Shown: positions 8,713-18,568, numbered from the stretch's first letter. The stretch: DNA of 64,000 nt from Shewanella avicenniae (GCF_017354945.1 NZ_CP071503.1:3596001-3660000), one strand, 5' to 3'. The notes: a model not told the origin generated them from the letters alone. Numbers and translations: made by a program.

Positions 8713-10437
8713 TTAGCGGAACCAGTTAGTTTTACTCAACTCAACCAGCTCATCGCCTCGGCCATTAATAATCGCCTTCATCATGTACAAGCTAAAGCCT
8801 TTGGCGTGTTCAAATTTGATTTGTGGTGGCATGGCCAGCTCTTGTTTAGCGGTATCCACTTCAATCACTACCGGGCCTGAAAAATCAAAGGCTTCACTCA
8901 ACGCGCCGTCTAAACGTTCAGGTTTACTGACATGTATCCCACGAATTCCACAGGCTTCAGCAATGGCAGCAAAGCTCGGATTTTGCAGATCGGTGTCACT
9001 GGAAAGGTAGCCCGACGCTTTCATTTCCATCGCCACAAAGCCGAGCGAGCGGTTATTAAACACTACTATTTTGACTGGCAGATTGAGTTGCTTCAGCGAC
9101 AGCAGATCGCCCATCAACATTGAGAAGCCGCCATCACCGCACATGGCCACAATTTGGCGTTTACGGTCAACGGCTTGCGCGCCCATCGCTTGGGACAACG
9201 CGTTGGCCATTGAGCCATGATTAAATGAGCCAATAAGACGGCGTTTACCGTTCATCTGCAGATACCGCGCCGCCCAAACGGTGGGTGTACCCACATCACA
9301 GGTAAATACGGCATCCTTGTCAGCTTTTTCACTGATCAAACGCGCCAGATACTGTGGGTGAATAAGGTTATGAGAGGTTTTGCCATCCGCTAAGGCATCC
9401 AAATCTTGGCGTGCATCATGATAGTTTTTCAAACATTGATCTAAGTGTGCTCGTGAACGGCCAGATTCGATCTGCGGCAGTAACTCTTTTAAGGTCGCGC
9501 CCACATCACCAAGCACGCCATAATCAATCTGCACATGACGCCCCAATGCAGCGGGGTTGTTGTCGACTTGCAGAATTTTGGCTTTTTCAGGATAGAAGGC
9601 ACGATAGGGAAAGCTGGTGCCGAGCAGTAGCAAGGTATCGGCTTGACGCATGGCGTGATACCCCGAGGCAAAGCCAATCAAGCCAGTCATCCCCACATCG
9701 TACGGGTTGTCGTATTCCACATACTCTTTGCCGCGCAGCGCATGCACTATCGGTGCTTGCAGCTTAGCCGCTAACGCCACCACTTGGTCATGGGCATTGG
9801 CACAGCCCGCACCACATAAAATGGTGACATTGCTGCTGGCGTTAAGCTGATGGGCTAAGGTCTCGATATCCGAGGCGGCAGGTGTATAAACTGCGGCTGC
9901 GGGCAAACTCCATTTGGGCTTCACGCCTTCCGGCATAGGTTTAAGCGCGACATCGCCGGGCAACACAATCACTGCCACATCACGATGCAAAATGGCTTGG
10001 CGCATTGCAGTTTCTAACAGGTAAGGCATCTGCTCTGGGTTAGAGAGCAATTCACAAAAAACGCTGCACTCTTTAAACAGCTCTTGCGGATGGGTTTCTT
10101 GAAAGTAATTGGTGCCAATTTCGGCAGAGGGAATATGAGCAGCGATCGCCAACACGGGGACGCGGTTGCGGTGACAATCATACAAACCGTTGATCAGGTG
10201 CATATTGCCCGGGCCACATGAACCAGCACACACTGATAAACCACCTGAAATTTGGGCATCAGCCCCTGCCGCAAACGCTGCGGCCTCTTCATGACGAGTA
10301 CCCATCCATTCGATGGTGCCTAACTTACGCAAACTATCACTGATGCCATTTAAGGAGTCACCAGTGACGCCCCACATCCGTTTCACACCCGCTTGGGTGA
10401 GGGTTTCTGCAATAAAATGTGCAACGCTCTGACTCAT
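8713..10437 (-). CDS. poxB: Pyruvate dehydrogenase (quinone) / pyruvate oxidase
   Basis: Thiamine-diphosphate and FAD enzyme that decarboxylates pyruvate to acetate and CO2 and passes electrons to ubiquinone at the inner membrane. The 574 residues match E. coli PoxB (572) along their length. Seen are the N-terminal GVTGDSLNG and [13 protein letters not shown] (catalytic Glu), [22 protein letters not shown], and the ThDP motif starting GDGGFS and ending NN. The C-terminal [19 protein letters not shown] helix corresponds to the lipid-activated membrane-binding tail. The ATG at 10437 is chosen for GGAG eight bases upstream and for agreement with the E. coli start; the frame extends nine codons further. 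An 11-base dyad lies 26 bases upstream. Confidence 0.95.
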   Translation of the reverse strand: MSQSVAHFIAETLTQAGVKRMWGVTGDSLNGISDSLRKLGTIEWMGTRHEEAAAFAAGADAQISGGLSVCAGSCGPGNMHLINGLYDCHRNRVPVLAIAAHIPSAEIGTNYFQETHPQELFKECSVFCELLSNPEQMPYLLETAMRQAILHRDVAVIVLPGDVALKPMPEGVKPKWSLPAAAVYTPAASDIETLAHQLNASSNVTILCGAGCANAHDQVVALAAKLQAPIVHALRGKEYVEYDNPYDVGMTGLIGFASGYHAMRQADTLLLLGTSFPYRAFYPEKAKILQVDNNPAALGRHVQIDYGVLGDVGATLKELLPQIESGRSRAHLDQCLKNYHDARQDLDALADGKTSHNLIHPQYLARLISEKADKDAVFTCDVGTPTVWAARYLQMNGKRRLIGSFNHGSMANALSQAMGAQAVDRKRQIVAMCGDGGFSMLMGDLLSLKQLNLPVKIVVFNNRSLGFVAMEMKASGYLSSDTDLQNPSFAAIAEACGIRGIHVSKPERLDGALSEAFDFSGPVVIEVDTAKQELAMPPQIKFEHAKGFSLYMMKAIINGRGDELVELSKTNWFR

Positions 10438-10463
10438 ACAACATACTCCACTGTCCAGAGCCA

Positions 10464-10501
10464 ATATATTCGGTTTTTTATTTCAATAATACCGAATATA
10501 T
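10464..10501. promoter_or_regulatory. Perfect 11-bp inverted repeat upstream of poxB
   Basis: ATATATTCGGT (10464-10474) and ACCGAATATAT (10491-10501) are exact reverse complements separated by 16 bases. Half-sites about 2.6 helical turns apart, centred about 45 bases before the start codon, suggest an operator for a dimeric regulator of poxB. The regulator was not identified. Confidence 0.55.
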
Positions 10502-10632
10502 CGACAATCAAAATACCTTTTAAATGCCTATTGCAAATTATCCTACTGCAGGATTTTGTGATCAATATCGACCTTAGACTTTAGTTAGCCAATGTTCTTA
10601 TAAGTTAGATATTCTCGATTCTAAAAAGGAAT

Positions 10633-10660
10633 AAAAAAGGCCATTCATATGAATGGCCTT
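10633..10660 (-). terminator. Rho-independent terminator of the YitT gene
   Basis: A ten-base perfect stem (AAGGCCATTC/GAATGGCCTT) with an ATAT loop, followed on the minus strand by a T-run. It lies about 40 bases after the stop of the gene at 10699. Confidence 0.85.
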
Positions 10661-10698
10661 CATAACTTTTAGGCATGAACCAAATAATATGGCGTACC

Positions 10699-11316
10699 TT
10701 AAGCGGTATATCGACCTGGTTTATGGTAGAAGGTCAGCACGATGTTGGTGATGACTGCACCGAGTACTGACAGTGCCAACATCCATGGCGAGATGATAAA
10801 GAAGGATGCCACCACGATGGCGGAGTCGAGCAACATCTGAATGTTACCCGCACGAATGTTAAAACGATCTTGCATATACAATGCGAAGATATTGAAACCT
10901 CCGAGACTCGATTTGTGGCGGAACAAAATCAACAAGCCACTGCCAAGCAACAACGCGCCCATGACTGAAGCATAAATCACGTTGATATAGTCAAAGTGCA
11001 GCACCATACCAAGCGCATCGGTCATTGCGCCCACAGCCACGATACACACAAAGGTTTTAATGGTGAAATCTTTGCCCATACGAGTCCATGCCAACCAGAA
11101 AAACGGCAGGTTTAGCAGCACAAATAACGTACCAAAACTCAAGCTACACAGATGGGTGAGTAACAGTGCGGCACCCGCGGTCCCCCCGGTTAACAACCCA
11201 GATTGACGTAAAAAGAACACACCTAGCGCCACAAAACAGCAGCCAACGAACAGCCCTGTGACATCTTCTACCAAAGAATGACCCGCTTTTTTTACCTTCT
11301 TAAGCTCGGTCTCCAT
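10699..11316 (-). CDS. YitT family membrane protein
   Basis: A 205-residue integral membrane protein with five or six hydrophobic helices and the family signature GLLTGGTAGAALLL after the first helix, plus GGFNIFALYMQ in the middle. YitT-family (DUF161) proteins are widespread and lack an established function. Start: the ATG at 11316 has GAGG six bases upstream; an ATG twelve codons further up (11352) has no convincing ribosome site. The shorter N-terminus still holds a charged cytosolic segment before the first helix. Confidence 0.8.
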   Translation of the reverse strand: METELKKVKKAGHSLVEDVTGLFVGCCFVALGVFFLRQSGLLTGGTAGAALLLTHLCSLSFGTLFVLLNLPFFWLAWTRMGKDFTIKTFVCIVAVGAMTDALGMVLHFDYINVIYASVMGALLLGSGLLILFRHKSSLGGFNIFALYMQDRFNIRAGNIQMLLDSAIVVASFFIISPWMLALSVLGAVITNIVLTFYHKPGRYTA

Positions 11317-11835
11317 GGCCACCTCTGCGTTTATTGTTTGTTCAGCCTTCATAGTTAATTACCAATATTTTGTGAATGGGGGAGCGATATTTTTTGTTTT
11401 TCTACCCATTAAATGCGCCATTTCACGCATATTAGTCAATCACCATTGTGTAAATAATTGCCGCTACAAACGGCCAAAACTGGAATCTTTAGTAAACACT
11501 TAACCATTTATGAGTAACCAAACTGGGGGGTAATTAGAAAAAAGTTCAATTGACAAGCCTAGTTGCGTAACATTTGTAACATCTGCACACTAACGCCAAC
11601 GGATGTAAATAAATTGATACAGAGGTTATCAAGTTTATTTTCCGGTGTGGTTACACCCTACTCAGCGGCTCATCATCCACGCAGTGTTGTCTAAATAAAT
11701 CGCTTTCCTTTAAAGTGACCGCGTTCACAAAATTTCACCTTTCGGCAACATTACTGTCACCTTGCGTCCCCACAATCTTCGCCAGCCGGTAGCACACGCC
11801 GGTAACTCCTACAGGAAAATAACGCGAGGAAAGCA
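11317..11835. other. Divergent intergenic region, YitT gene / alkaline phosphatases
   Basis: A 519-base AT-rich spacer. It contains a TTGACA box at 11550-11555 without a clear partner, a short direct repeat of GTAACAT near 11567-11580, and a CRP-like site at 11713-11730. I could not find a convincing Pho box, which would have been expected before phosphatase genes. Confidence 0.5.
11713..11730 (+). promoter_or_regulatory. CRP-like binding site upstream of the alkaline phosphatases
   Basis: The core reads GTGA, six bases, TCACA, flanked by A-rich sequence; nine of the ten most conserved CRP core bases are present. It lies about 105 bases before the first phosphatase start. Inferred from the consensus only. 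Confidence 0.4.
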
Positions 11836-13359
11836 ATGAAAACCCTACCCCACGTTCTGGCTGCGCTGACTGCGGCTGTGGCGACCGCGTTGGTGAGTCA
11901 AACTGCCAATGCCGCTGTGTTACCCGATTATCAAACTCAAAGTGGCTGGTTCACCGCCGGTGCAGACGCCGTAGCCGCCAAAGTTGCCCAAGTGCGTAAC
12001 ACTGCTGGCGCCAAAAACGTCATCCTCTTCGTTGGCGATGGCATGGGCGTATCAACGCTGACCGCAGCACGTATTTATCAAGGTCAAGCCGCGGGCAATA
12101 CCGGTGAAGAAAACCGCCTCAGCTTTGAAACCTTTCCCTATAGCGCATTGGCAAAAACCTATTCAGTTAACCAACAAACACCTGACTCAGCGCCAACCAT
12201 GACGGCGATGATCACTGGGGTGAAAACCGAAGACGGTATGCTGTCTGTGTCAGCGGATTCGATTCGTGGCAACTGCTTGTCAAGCAAAGGCAACGAGCTG
12301 AAAACCACATTGGAACTGGCGGAAAATTTAGGTAAATCGACCGGTATCATCTCGACCGCGCGTTTGACTCATGCGACGCCAGCGGCAACGTACGCCCATT
12401 CGCCAGAACGTAACTGGGAAGCGGACAGCGACATGACTACAGAAGCCATCAACAACGGCTGTCACGACATTGCCTATCAGATGGTGATGGATGCCCCAGG
12501 TGATGGGTTAGAAGTCGCCCTTGGCGGTGGCCGTAGCTACTTCCTACCAAACACAGTGACCGATGGCGAAGGTTCACGTGGTCGTCGCGCTGACGGTAAC
12601 GACCTGACGGCAAAGTGGAGCGAGAACTTCAGCAACGCTGCTTACGTGTGGAACCAAGAACAATTTGACGCCATCGATACAGCAAACGTTGATCACTTGC
12701 TGGGGCTGTTCCAAGGCTCTCACATGCAATATGAAGCCGATCGCGCGGATGACGTTGGCGGCGAGCCATCACTGGCTGAAATGACCAGCAAAGCTATCGA
12801 CCTGCTGGCGAAGAACGATCAAGGTTATTTTCTAATGGTTGAAGGTGGCCGTATCGACCACGCCCATCACGCCGGTAACGCCTCTCGCGCCTTGCAAGAC
12901 ACGGTCGCTTTGTCTGATGCAGTACAAGCGGCCATGGACAAAGTCGACTTATCCGACACCCTAATCATAGTGACTGCAGACCACAGCCACACCTTCACTA
13001 TTGCTGGCTACCCAGCGCGCGGTAACCCAATCCTTGGTTTGGTCCATGCCCCAGAAGATGAAGCAATCGCCGCTGCACCTACACGCGCTGGCGATGGCAT
13101 GCCATACACCACTTTAGGTTATGCCAACGGCCCTGGCGCTAAAAACGGTGCCCGTGCGGATTTAACCGCGGTTGACACCACAGATGTGGAATTCCTGCAA
13201 CAAGCTCAAGTGCCAATGAGCAGCGAAACCCACGCCGCTGAAGATGTTGCCATCTATGCCACTGGCCCAGGCGCGTATCTGTTCCAAGGTTCAGTAGAAC
13301 AGAACGTTATTTTCCACGTGATCAACCAGGCTGCGGCACTGGGTGGCACCAAGTACTGA
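11836..13359 (+). CDS. Secreted alkaline phosphatase
   Basis: Periplasmic or secreted phosphomonoesterase of the PhoA fold (PF00245), 507 residues. Residues 1-26 are a Sec signal peptide ending in TANA. Catalytic features visible: metal-ligand Asp in LFVGDGMG, nucleophile Ser in TPDSAPTM, metal ligands in EGGRIDHAHHAGN and TADHSH, and the last His ligand in SETHAAEDVAIYATGPGA. It releases phosphate from organic esters using Zn and Mg. Good ribosome site GAGGAAAG. The next gene, 19 bases downstream, is a paralogue, so the two form an operon created by tandem duplication. Confidence 0.93.
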   Translation: MKTLPHVLAALTAAVATALVSQTANAAVLPDYQTQSGWFTAGADAVAAKVAQVRNTAGAKNVILFVGDGMGVSTLTAARIYQGQAAGNTGEENRLSFETFPYSALAKTYSVNQQTPDSAPTMTAMITGVKTEDGMLSVSADSIRGNCLSSKGNELKTTLELAENLGKSTGIISTARLTHATPAATYAHSPERNWEADSDMTTEAINNGCHDIAYQMVMDAPGDGLEVALGGGRSYFLPNTVTDGEGSRGRRADGNDLTAKWSENFSNAAYVWNQEQFDAIDTANVDHLLGLFQGSHMQYEADRADDVGGEPSLAEMTSKAIDLLAKNDQGYFLMVEGGRIDHAHHAGNASRALQDTVALSDAVQAAMDKVDLSDTLIIVTADHSHTFTIAGYPARGNPILGLVHAPEDEAIAAAPTRAGDGMPYTTLGYANGPGAKNGARADLTAVDTTDVEFLQQAQVPMSSETHAAEDVAIYATGPGAYLFQGSVEQNVIFHVINQAAALGGTKY

Positions 13360-13378
13360 TTTTTGAAGGACGCAAAAA

Positions 13379-15010
13379 ATGAAATTGAACGCAATTGTAC
13401 TGGCGATGACCACCGCAATCGCAGCATTAGCCCTGACGGGCTGTGGTGATGACGGCGAGAACGGCGCAGTAGGTGCCACCGGCCCTGCGGGTCAAAATGG
13501 CACCAATGGTCAAAACGGTAATGATGGCCGTGACCACACCGCCGTGAATCAATGGTTCACTCAAGGCCAAGCCACAGTAGCTAACGCCAGCGAAACCTCG
13601 GTCAGCGATCCTAAAGGCCGCGCCAAAAATATCATTCTGTTTGTGGGTGATGGTATGGGCGTGTCAACCTTGACGGCAGCGCGCATTTATCAAGGGCAAC
13701 AACGCGGCGAAAGCGGCGAAGAAAACCGCCTGAGCTTTGAAACATTCCCATACTCTGGTTTGGTTAAAACCTATTCATCAAACCAACAAACACCAGACTC
13801 AGCACCGACTATGTCGGCAATTGTGTCCGGTGTAAAAACCAAAGACGGCATTATTTCGGTCAGTGATGCGGCCATTCGTGGCAACTGCACCAGCGGTCAA
13901 GGTAACGAAGTGATGTCAGCGCTGGAGCTGGCAGAAATCGCCGGCATGAGCACAGGTGTGGTATCAACGGCGCGTTTAACCCACGCCACCCCTGCAGCGA
14001 CTTACTCACACTCAGTTGAGCGTAACTGGGAATCGGATCGCGATATGCCGCAAGCCGCATTGGATGCAGGTTGCCACGATATCGCCTCACAGCTGATTGA
14101 TTTCCCATACGGCGATGGTATTGAAGTCGCGCTCGGTGGTGGTCGTAGCTACTTCATGCCGAACACAGTCACAGACCCAGAATACGCCCGCGCAGGTCGT
14201 CGGAACGATGGCCGCAATCTCACCACCGAGTGGACCAGCAAATACAGCGATGGTGCCTATGTGTGGAACCGTGAGCAGTTCTTAGCGGTAGATACCTCGA
14301 CCACTCACCATCTGTTAGGTTTGTTTGAAAACTCGCATATGCAATACGAAGCCGACCGCGCTGATGACGCTGCTGGTGAGCCTTCACTGGCAGAAATGAC
14401 CAGTCGCGCATTGGATGTGCTCAAGCAAAACGACAAAGGCTACTTCTTGATGGTTGAAGCAGGTCGTATCGACCATGCGCACCACGCTGGTAACGCATCT
14501 CGCGCTCTGCAAGACACTGTGGCGCTATCTGAAGCGGTACGTGTAGCGATGGAAAAAGCGGATAACGACACACTGATCCTAGTCACTGCCGACCACAGCC
14601 ACGTATTTACCATCGCCGGTTATCCTGTGCGAGGTAACCCAATCCTTGGTTTGGTTCGCGGTGTAGATGATAGCGGTGAAGCCGCAGCCACCTATACCAC
14701 CGACAGCAACGGGATGCCGTATACCACCTTAGGTTACGCTAACGGTCCAGGATTTGGTTTTGGTAGCGATGCGATGAATACCGATAGCTATCGTCCAGAT
14801 CTGAACCTATACAACGTCACTGACGTGGACTATCGCCAAGAAGCAACTGTGCCGATGGACAGTGAAACTCACGCGGGTGAAGACGTAGCCGTGTATGCAC
14901 GTGGTCCTGGTGCTCAGTTGGTCACCGGTTCAGTCGAGCAAAACTTGCTGTTCCACGTGATGAACTACGCTGGCGATTTGGCTGCTCGTGCCGAAGCGAA
15001 TCAAAACTAA
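13379..15010 (+). CDS. Lipoprotein alkaline phosphatase with collagen-like linker
   Basis: A 543-residue paralogue of the preceding phosphatase with the same active-site motifs (FVGDGMG, TPDSAPTM, EAGRIDHAHHAGN, TADHSHVF, SETHAGEDVAVYARGPGA). The N-terminus differs: a lipobox LTGC puts the lipidated Cys at 22, and residues about 26-50 are Gly-x-y repeats (GAVGATGPAGQNGTNGQ), a collagen-like spacer. Position +2 is Gly, not Asp, so transport to the outer membrane is expected. The enzyme is therefore probably tethered at the cell surface or outer membrane while its twin is soluble. Ribosome site AAGGA. Confidence 0.92.
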   Translation: MKLNAIVLAMTTAIAALALTGCGDDGENGAVGATGPAGQNGTNGQNGNDGRDHTAVNQWFTQGQATVANASETSVSDPKGRAKNIILFVGDGMGVSTLTAARIYQGQQRGESGEENRLSFETFPYSGLVKTYSSNQQTPDSAPTMSAIVSGVKTKDGIISVSDAAIRGNCTSGQGNEVMSALELAEIAGMSTGVVSTARLTHATPAATYSHSVERNWESDRDMPQAALDAGCHDIASQLIDFPYGDGIEVALGGGRSYFMPNTVTDPEYARAGRRNDGRNLTTEWTSKYSDGAYVWNREQFLAVDTSTTHHLLGLFENSHMQYEADRADDAAGEPSLAEMTSRALDVLKQNDKGYFLMVEAGRIDHAHHAGNASRALQDTVALSEAVRVAMEKADNDTLILVTADHSHVFTIAGYPVRGNPILGLVRGVDDSGEAAATYTTDSNGMPYTTLGYANGPGFGFGSDAMNTDSYRPDLNLYNVTDVDYRQEATVPMDSETHAGEDVAVYARGPGAQLVTGSVEQNLLFHVMNYAGDLAARAEANQN

Positions 15011-15018
15011 GTAAGTAG

Positions 15019-15085
15019 GTGATGGCCACCGCTGATGCTCAAAATGCATGACGGATTGAGCCACTGAGTAGCGGCCATCACTTTT
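15019..15085 (+). terminator. Long hairpin after the phosphatase operon
   Basis: GTGATGGCC (15019-15027) pairs with GGCCATCAC (15073-15081); GCT/AGC and an inner GCTCAA/TTGAGC extend the stem across a bulge. TTTT follows, and the next gene's ribosome site comes right after. It may be a partial terminator between the phosphatases and the gene at 15095. Confidence 0.6.
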
Positions 15086-15094
15086 GGAGTTTTT

Positions 15095-15838
15095 ATGAAA
15101 TTTTCACATTCAATCTGCGCTTTATTCACCCTGCTGAGTTGTAGCACCTTTGCGGCGAACGATACGCAAAGTCTGCCAGTTTGCCCAACCACCTCACATC
15201 AACTGAGCCACAACGACACGTTTGGGGTGCAGTACCAACTTTCAGGCGCACAGCACGGCACGCTGCAACTGCTGCGTAGCCAAGCACAAACCGCTTACTA
15301 CAATCCAGAAAATGGCGTGGCCGAATGGTGGAATTTCGCAATTGCAGATCATCCAAGTTTTATCCGTGTATTTGCCAAGCATCAACGTCGTATCGACTAT
15401 TACACGGGCGATCTACGCACCCTGAATATCAAGGTGTCGCAAGCTGAAATGGAAAGCTTTGCCACCGCGCAACTGCTAAAACAACTGAGCCACAAAGGCC
15501 CAGCGACCTGCGACGGCAGCCAAGTTTATGAAGGTGATGTGAAACAGATGCACTATCGCGTGATATGGAGTGATGAACTTGGTTTACCGTTAGAACTCAG
15601 CATTACCCACAACGGCCAAACCAAACAATGGCAAGCACAAAAGCTGATCCCCGCCAATGAAGTTGAGCTGACCTTAAGCCGTTGGCAACAGTTTAGCGAT
15701 ACCGATTACGCCGACATTGGCGATAATGAAACCGACCCGTTTTTGGCACAGATGATCAACCAAGGCTTTGTTGAGCACAGCGAACATGCCGTGTATGACA
15801 GCAAGGGCAAGCCAATGCATGGCGAGCATATCCATTAA
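15095..15838 (+). CDS. Hypothetical periplasmic protein
   Basis: A 247-residue protein with a signal peptide (MKFSHSICALFTLLSCSTFA before AND). I do not recognise the mature domain. It has two cysteines that could pair (near positions 29 and 140), is rich in Gln and His, and ends in a His-containing tail (HGEHIH). It follows the alkaline phosphatases in the same direction but behind a strong hairpin, so co-expression may be limited. A periplasmic role is inferred from the leader only. Ribosome site GGAG. Confidence 0.65.
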   Translation: MKFSHSICALFTLLSCSTFAANDTQSLPVCPTTSHQLSHNDTFGVQYQLSGAQHGTLQLLRSQAQTAYYNPENGVAEWWNFAIADHPSFIRVFAKHQRRIDYYTGDLRTLNIKVSQAEMESFATAQLLKQLSHKGPATCDGSQVYEGDVKQMHYRVIWSDELGLPLELSITHNGQTKQWQAQKLIPANEVELTLSRWQQFSDTDYADIGDNETDPFLAQMINQGFVEHSEHAVYDSKGKPMHGEHIH

Positions 15839-15871
15839 GCACTTGTCGCGGTAACAGTCAAAAACGCTTAT

Positions 15872-15910
15872 AAAAACATAACGCCGGATAAATCCGGCGT
15901 TATTAGTTCT
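15872..15910. terminator. Bidirectional terminator between convergent genes
   Basis: Twelve-base perfect stem (15878-15889 with 15892-15903) with a two-base loop. It is flanked by A-rich sequence on the left and mildly T-rich sequence on the right, between a plus and a minus gene. Confidence 0.75.
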
Positions 15911-15923
15911 CACTACCAGTGCA

Positions 15924-17093
15924 CTATTTCGCTTTGTCCGACAGCAACAAGGCTTGTTGCAATTCAGGCAGATGAATCATGCTTAGCAGCTCTTTGCGCT
16001 TAGTGCTATTGGCCACCAGCCAACGTTTTCCCAAAAACAGAATAAACTGCTTCAAGCCGTTAGGTTGTGATTCATCGGCGGGCATATCTTGCTTCAACAC
16101 CATAGTGCAGAATTCAGCGGGATACCCCCACAGCGTCAGCATATATGCACTCACCAGCGCACTATTTTCCAGTGACAACAACGAGTGTTCCGCGGTTAAC
16201 ACCAACGCCGTACTGGATGCGGTGGCATTCTGCAAGCGGGCGTGTTCCTCACAATATTGTTGCGTGGCTACAATTAACCGCCCTAAGCCACTTAACATGG
16301 CGGCCGCGAACAGCTCATCAACATGATCCGCAGGCAGATCGAGGTACTCAGCAATATGTCGAGATAACCGCGCATGTGCCAAAGCAGATTCGTTAATGCA
16401 ACGCAGCTGCTCCTCCGGCAAGCGACAGCTCAGCGTGGTATCCACCAACATTGAGATAATAATTGCCTCGGTCAGCTTAGAACCAAGGCGCATTATCGCT
16501 TCGAAAATTGACGTGGTCTTACGGCCAAAGCCAAAAAATGCTGAGTTGGCATACTGCAACAACTTGCCACTCAACACTGAATCTTGTGAAATCAGTTCCG
16601 CGAGATCTTCAATATCGAGTTCGGGATCGTTCAGAATTCGCTTAAATTGGATCAGCAATTGCGGCATAGCCGGCAACTCCTGCAAACACCCTAATATTTG
16701 ACGCTCCGCCGCCGTAAACGGCAGCAGCTTTAAACGCTCGGCACAGCTAAACAGGTAAACCAGATCTTGCTCTTTATAAGGCTTACCAATCATAAAATGA
16801 CTACAGTGATACAAGCTTTCAAGCACTGCGGGTGAGGTGTCGCCAGTCAGCAATACCCGAATAGCAGACGGCATTTTCTCACGCACTTGTTTAAGTAGTT
16901 CATTCCCTCGAATACCTGGCATCACATAATCACACACCACAATATCCACCGGCTGTTTGCAGCTGGCTTGCCATTGAGTAGGTTCGGTCGACAGGTAGAT
17001 ACGCCACTCTGGTCTGATCCGCCGCGCAGCGCGTTGCAGAGCTTTTAACACTAACGGGTCATCATCAACAAAGAGTACCGTCAAGGGCTCCAT
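15924..17093 (-). CDS. Response regulator with HDOD output domain
   Basis: A 389-residue cytosolic signalling protein. Residues 5-120 are a receiver domain: acidic pair in LFVDDDP, phospho-acceptor Asp in VVVCDYVMPG, and the conserved Thr and Lys in VLLTGDTS and IGKPY. Residues about 140-340 are an HDOD domain (LPAMPQLLIQF, ISQDSVLSGKLLQYANSAFFG, IFEAIMRLG), a catalytically inert relative of HD phosphohydrolases. Proteins like this often control c-di-GMP or chemotaxis outputs. The ATG at 17093 has GGAG six bases upstream; a TTG four codons further up is less likely. Divergent from another response regulator, perhaps under a shared promoter. Confidence 0.9.
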   Translation of the reverse strand: MEPLTVLFVDDDPLVLKALQRAARRIRPEWRIYLSTEPTQWQASCKQPVDIVVCDYVMPGIRGNELLKQVREKMPSAIRVLLTGDTSPAVLESLYHCSHFMIGKPYKEQDLVYLFSCAERLKLLPFTAAERQILGCLQELPAMPQLLIQFKRILNDPELDIEDLAELISQDSVLSGKLLQYANSAFFGFGRKTTSIFEAIMRLGSKLTEAIIISMLVDTTLSCRLPEEQLRCINESALAHARLSRHIAEYLDLPADHVDELFAAAMLSGLGRLIVATQQYCEEHARLQNATASSTALVLTAEHSLLSLENSALVSAYMLTLWGYPAEFCTMVLKQDMPADESQPNGLKQFILFLGKRWLVANSTKRKELLSMIHLPELQQALLLSDKAK

Positions 17094-17227
17094 ACTCTTC
17101 TCCAACAGTAGTGACAGCTGAGAAATTTAGCCACGATGAATTAGGCGGCTATCAACTTGATAATACGAAGTTTACAACATAAATTTAATTCGTGAGGTTA
17201 ATTCGCGGCTTTTACAGGGTAGACATA

Positions 17228-18535
17228 ATGCCTAATCAAGAAAATGAACCCCAAGCCACCATCCTATGCGTTGACGATGAGCGCAGTATTCTCAAATCAT
17301 TACAACGATTATTCGTAGGCAAACCCTATCAGGTCAAGTTAGCTGATAGCGGTCAAGCTGCGCTTAAAATCATGGAAGAACAGCAGGTACAAGTGATTAT
17401 CAGTGACATGCGGATGCCACAAATGAGCGGTGCCCAGTTTTTAAGTGAAGCCGCCAAAATGCAGCCGAACTCCTATCGCATCTTGATGACGGGTTATGCG
17501 GACTTGGCCTCTACTGTCGCCGCAATCAACATCGGTAAAATTCATCGCTACGTGCAAAAGCCATGGGATAACGCGGAGCTGATTGAGTTAGTAGAAGACG
17601 GCCTCAGCTATTTTCGGCTGCTGATGGCCAACAAGCAGCTAACCGCCAAAGTCGCACGGCAAAACACGCAACTTAAAGAACTCAATCAAAACCTTGAAGC
17701 GGTGGTCGACCAGCGCACTAAACAGCTGATACGAACGATCAATCAAGTCAAAACCCTGCTCGCCGATCGTGAAACAGAAAATAGCGCCATTTTGGAAGTG
17801 CTATACAACATCATCAGTATCAATCCGCAGTTAAGCGGTGACTACGCGCGGCATGTATCACACACTGCAGCCGAATTGGCCAGAATGGCTAAGTTGGACC
17901 AAGAGCGCTGCCATGTCATCGGACAAGCCGGGCTTTACTGTGAGTTAGGTAAACTCAGTTTTCCGACCCAGATGCTCGAAAAACCGGTTCATAAAATTGC
18001 CGGTGCTGAGTTGAACTCCTATTTAACCCACCCGCAAATGGCAGAAGATATGTTACGCCCGGCGGTTCATCTGCAAGCCATGTCAGATATCATTGCCTAT
18101 CAATACGAAAAATATAATGGCAGCGGCACGCCGAAACAACTCAGTGGCAAGACAATTCCAGTCGGCTCACGTATTCTCGCAGTCGCGCGCGATTTTTGGG
18201 CGCTCGTGTTCCAACAGTTAAACCCAAAAGAAATGAGCCATGAAGAGGCCTACGAGTTTTTAAAACGGCAACAAGGCGTAGTCTATGACCCTGATATCAT
18301 CAAATTACTGGGTATGATGCTTGCGAACACGAGCAAGGTAGCAGAACCTGAGATGAATAATGAAGGACGTCCTCTCGACCAAGTTGCTATCGGGATGAAG
18401 TTGAAGCGCAATCTCTACAACAGCCGACAAATGCTGATGCTACCCAAAGGTCATGTGATCACCCAAGAATCGATAGATCATTTACGCCAGTATCTACTAA
18501 GCCACCGAGAAATATTACGATTAGACGTGGAGTAA
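17228..18535 (+). CDS. Response regulator with degenerate HD-GYP domain
   Basis: A 435-residue protein: receiver domain (about 10-125; DDER acidic pair, phospho-Asp in VIISDMRMPQ, Thr in LMTGYAD, Lys in QKPW), a coiled-coil linker (140-190), then an HD-GYP-like domain (195-365). The catalytic core is eroded: where active enzymes have HDIGK this one has CELGK, and GYP is replaced by GTP within YNGSGTP. The paired histidines before it are also missing (QYEKY). It is therefore unlikely to hydrolyse c-di-GMP and may bind it or act through protein contacts. The ATG at 17228 is preceded by AGGG; the frame opens at a GTG twelve codons upstream. Confidence 0.88.
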   Translation: MPNQENEPQATILCVDDERSILKSLQRLFVGKPYQVKLADSGQAALKIMEEQQVQVIISDMRMPQMSGAQFLSEAAKMQPNSYRILMTGYADLASTVAAINIGKIHRYVQKPWDNAELIELVEDGLSYFRLLMANKQLTAKVARQNTQLKELNQNLEAVVDQRTKQLIRTINQVKTLLADRETENSAILEVLYNIISINPQLSGDYARHVSHTAAELARMAKLDQERCHVIGQAGLYCELGKLSFPTQMLEKPVHKIAGAELNSYLTHPQMAEDMLRPAVHLQAMSDIIAYQYEKYNGSGTPKQLSGKTIPVGSRILAVARDFWALVFQQLNPKEMSHEEAYEFLKRQQGVVYDPDIIKLLGMMLANTSKVAEPEMNNEGRPLDQVAIGMKLKRNLYNSRQMLMLPKGHVITQESIDHLRQYLLSHREILRLDVE

Positions 18536-18568
18536 ACTTGCGCTCGGTTAACCACAGCCATCACGTTC

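Noticed and set aside
11550..11580. TTGACA box before the phosphatases as a sigma-70 promoter
   Set aside because: No acceptable -10 at a suitable spacing.
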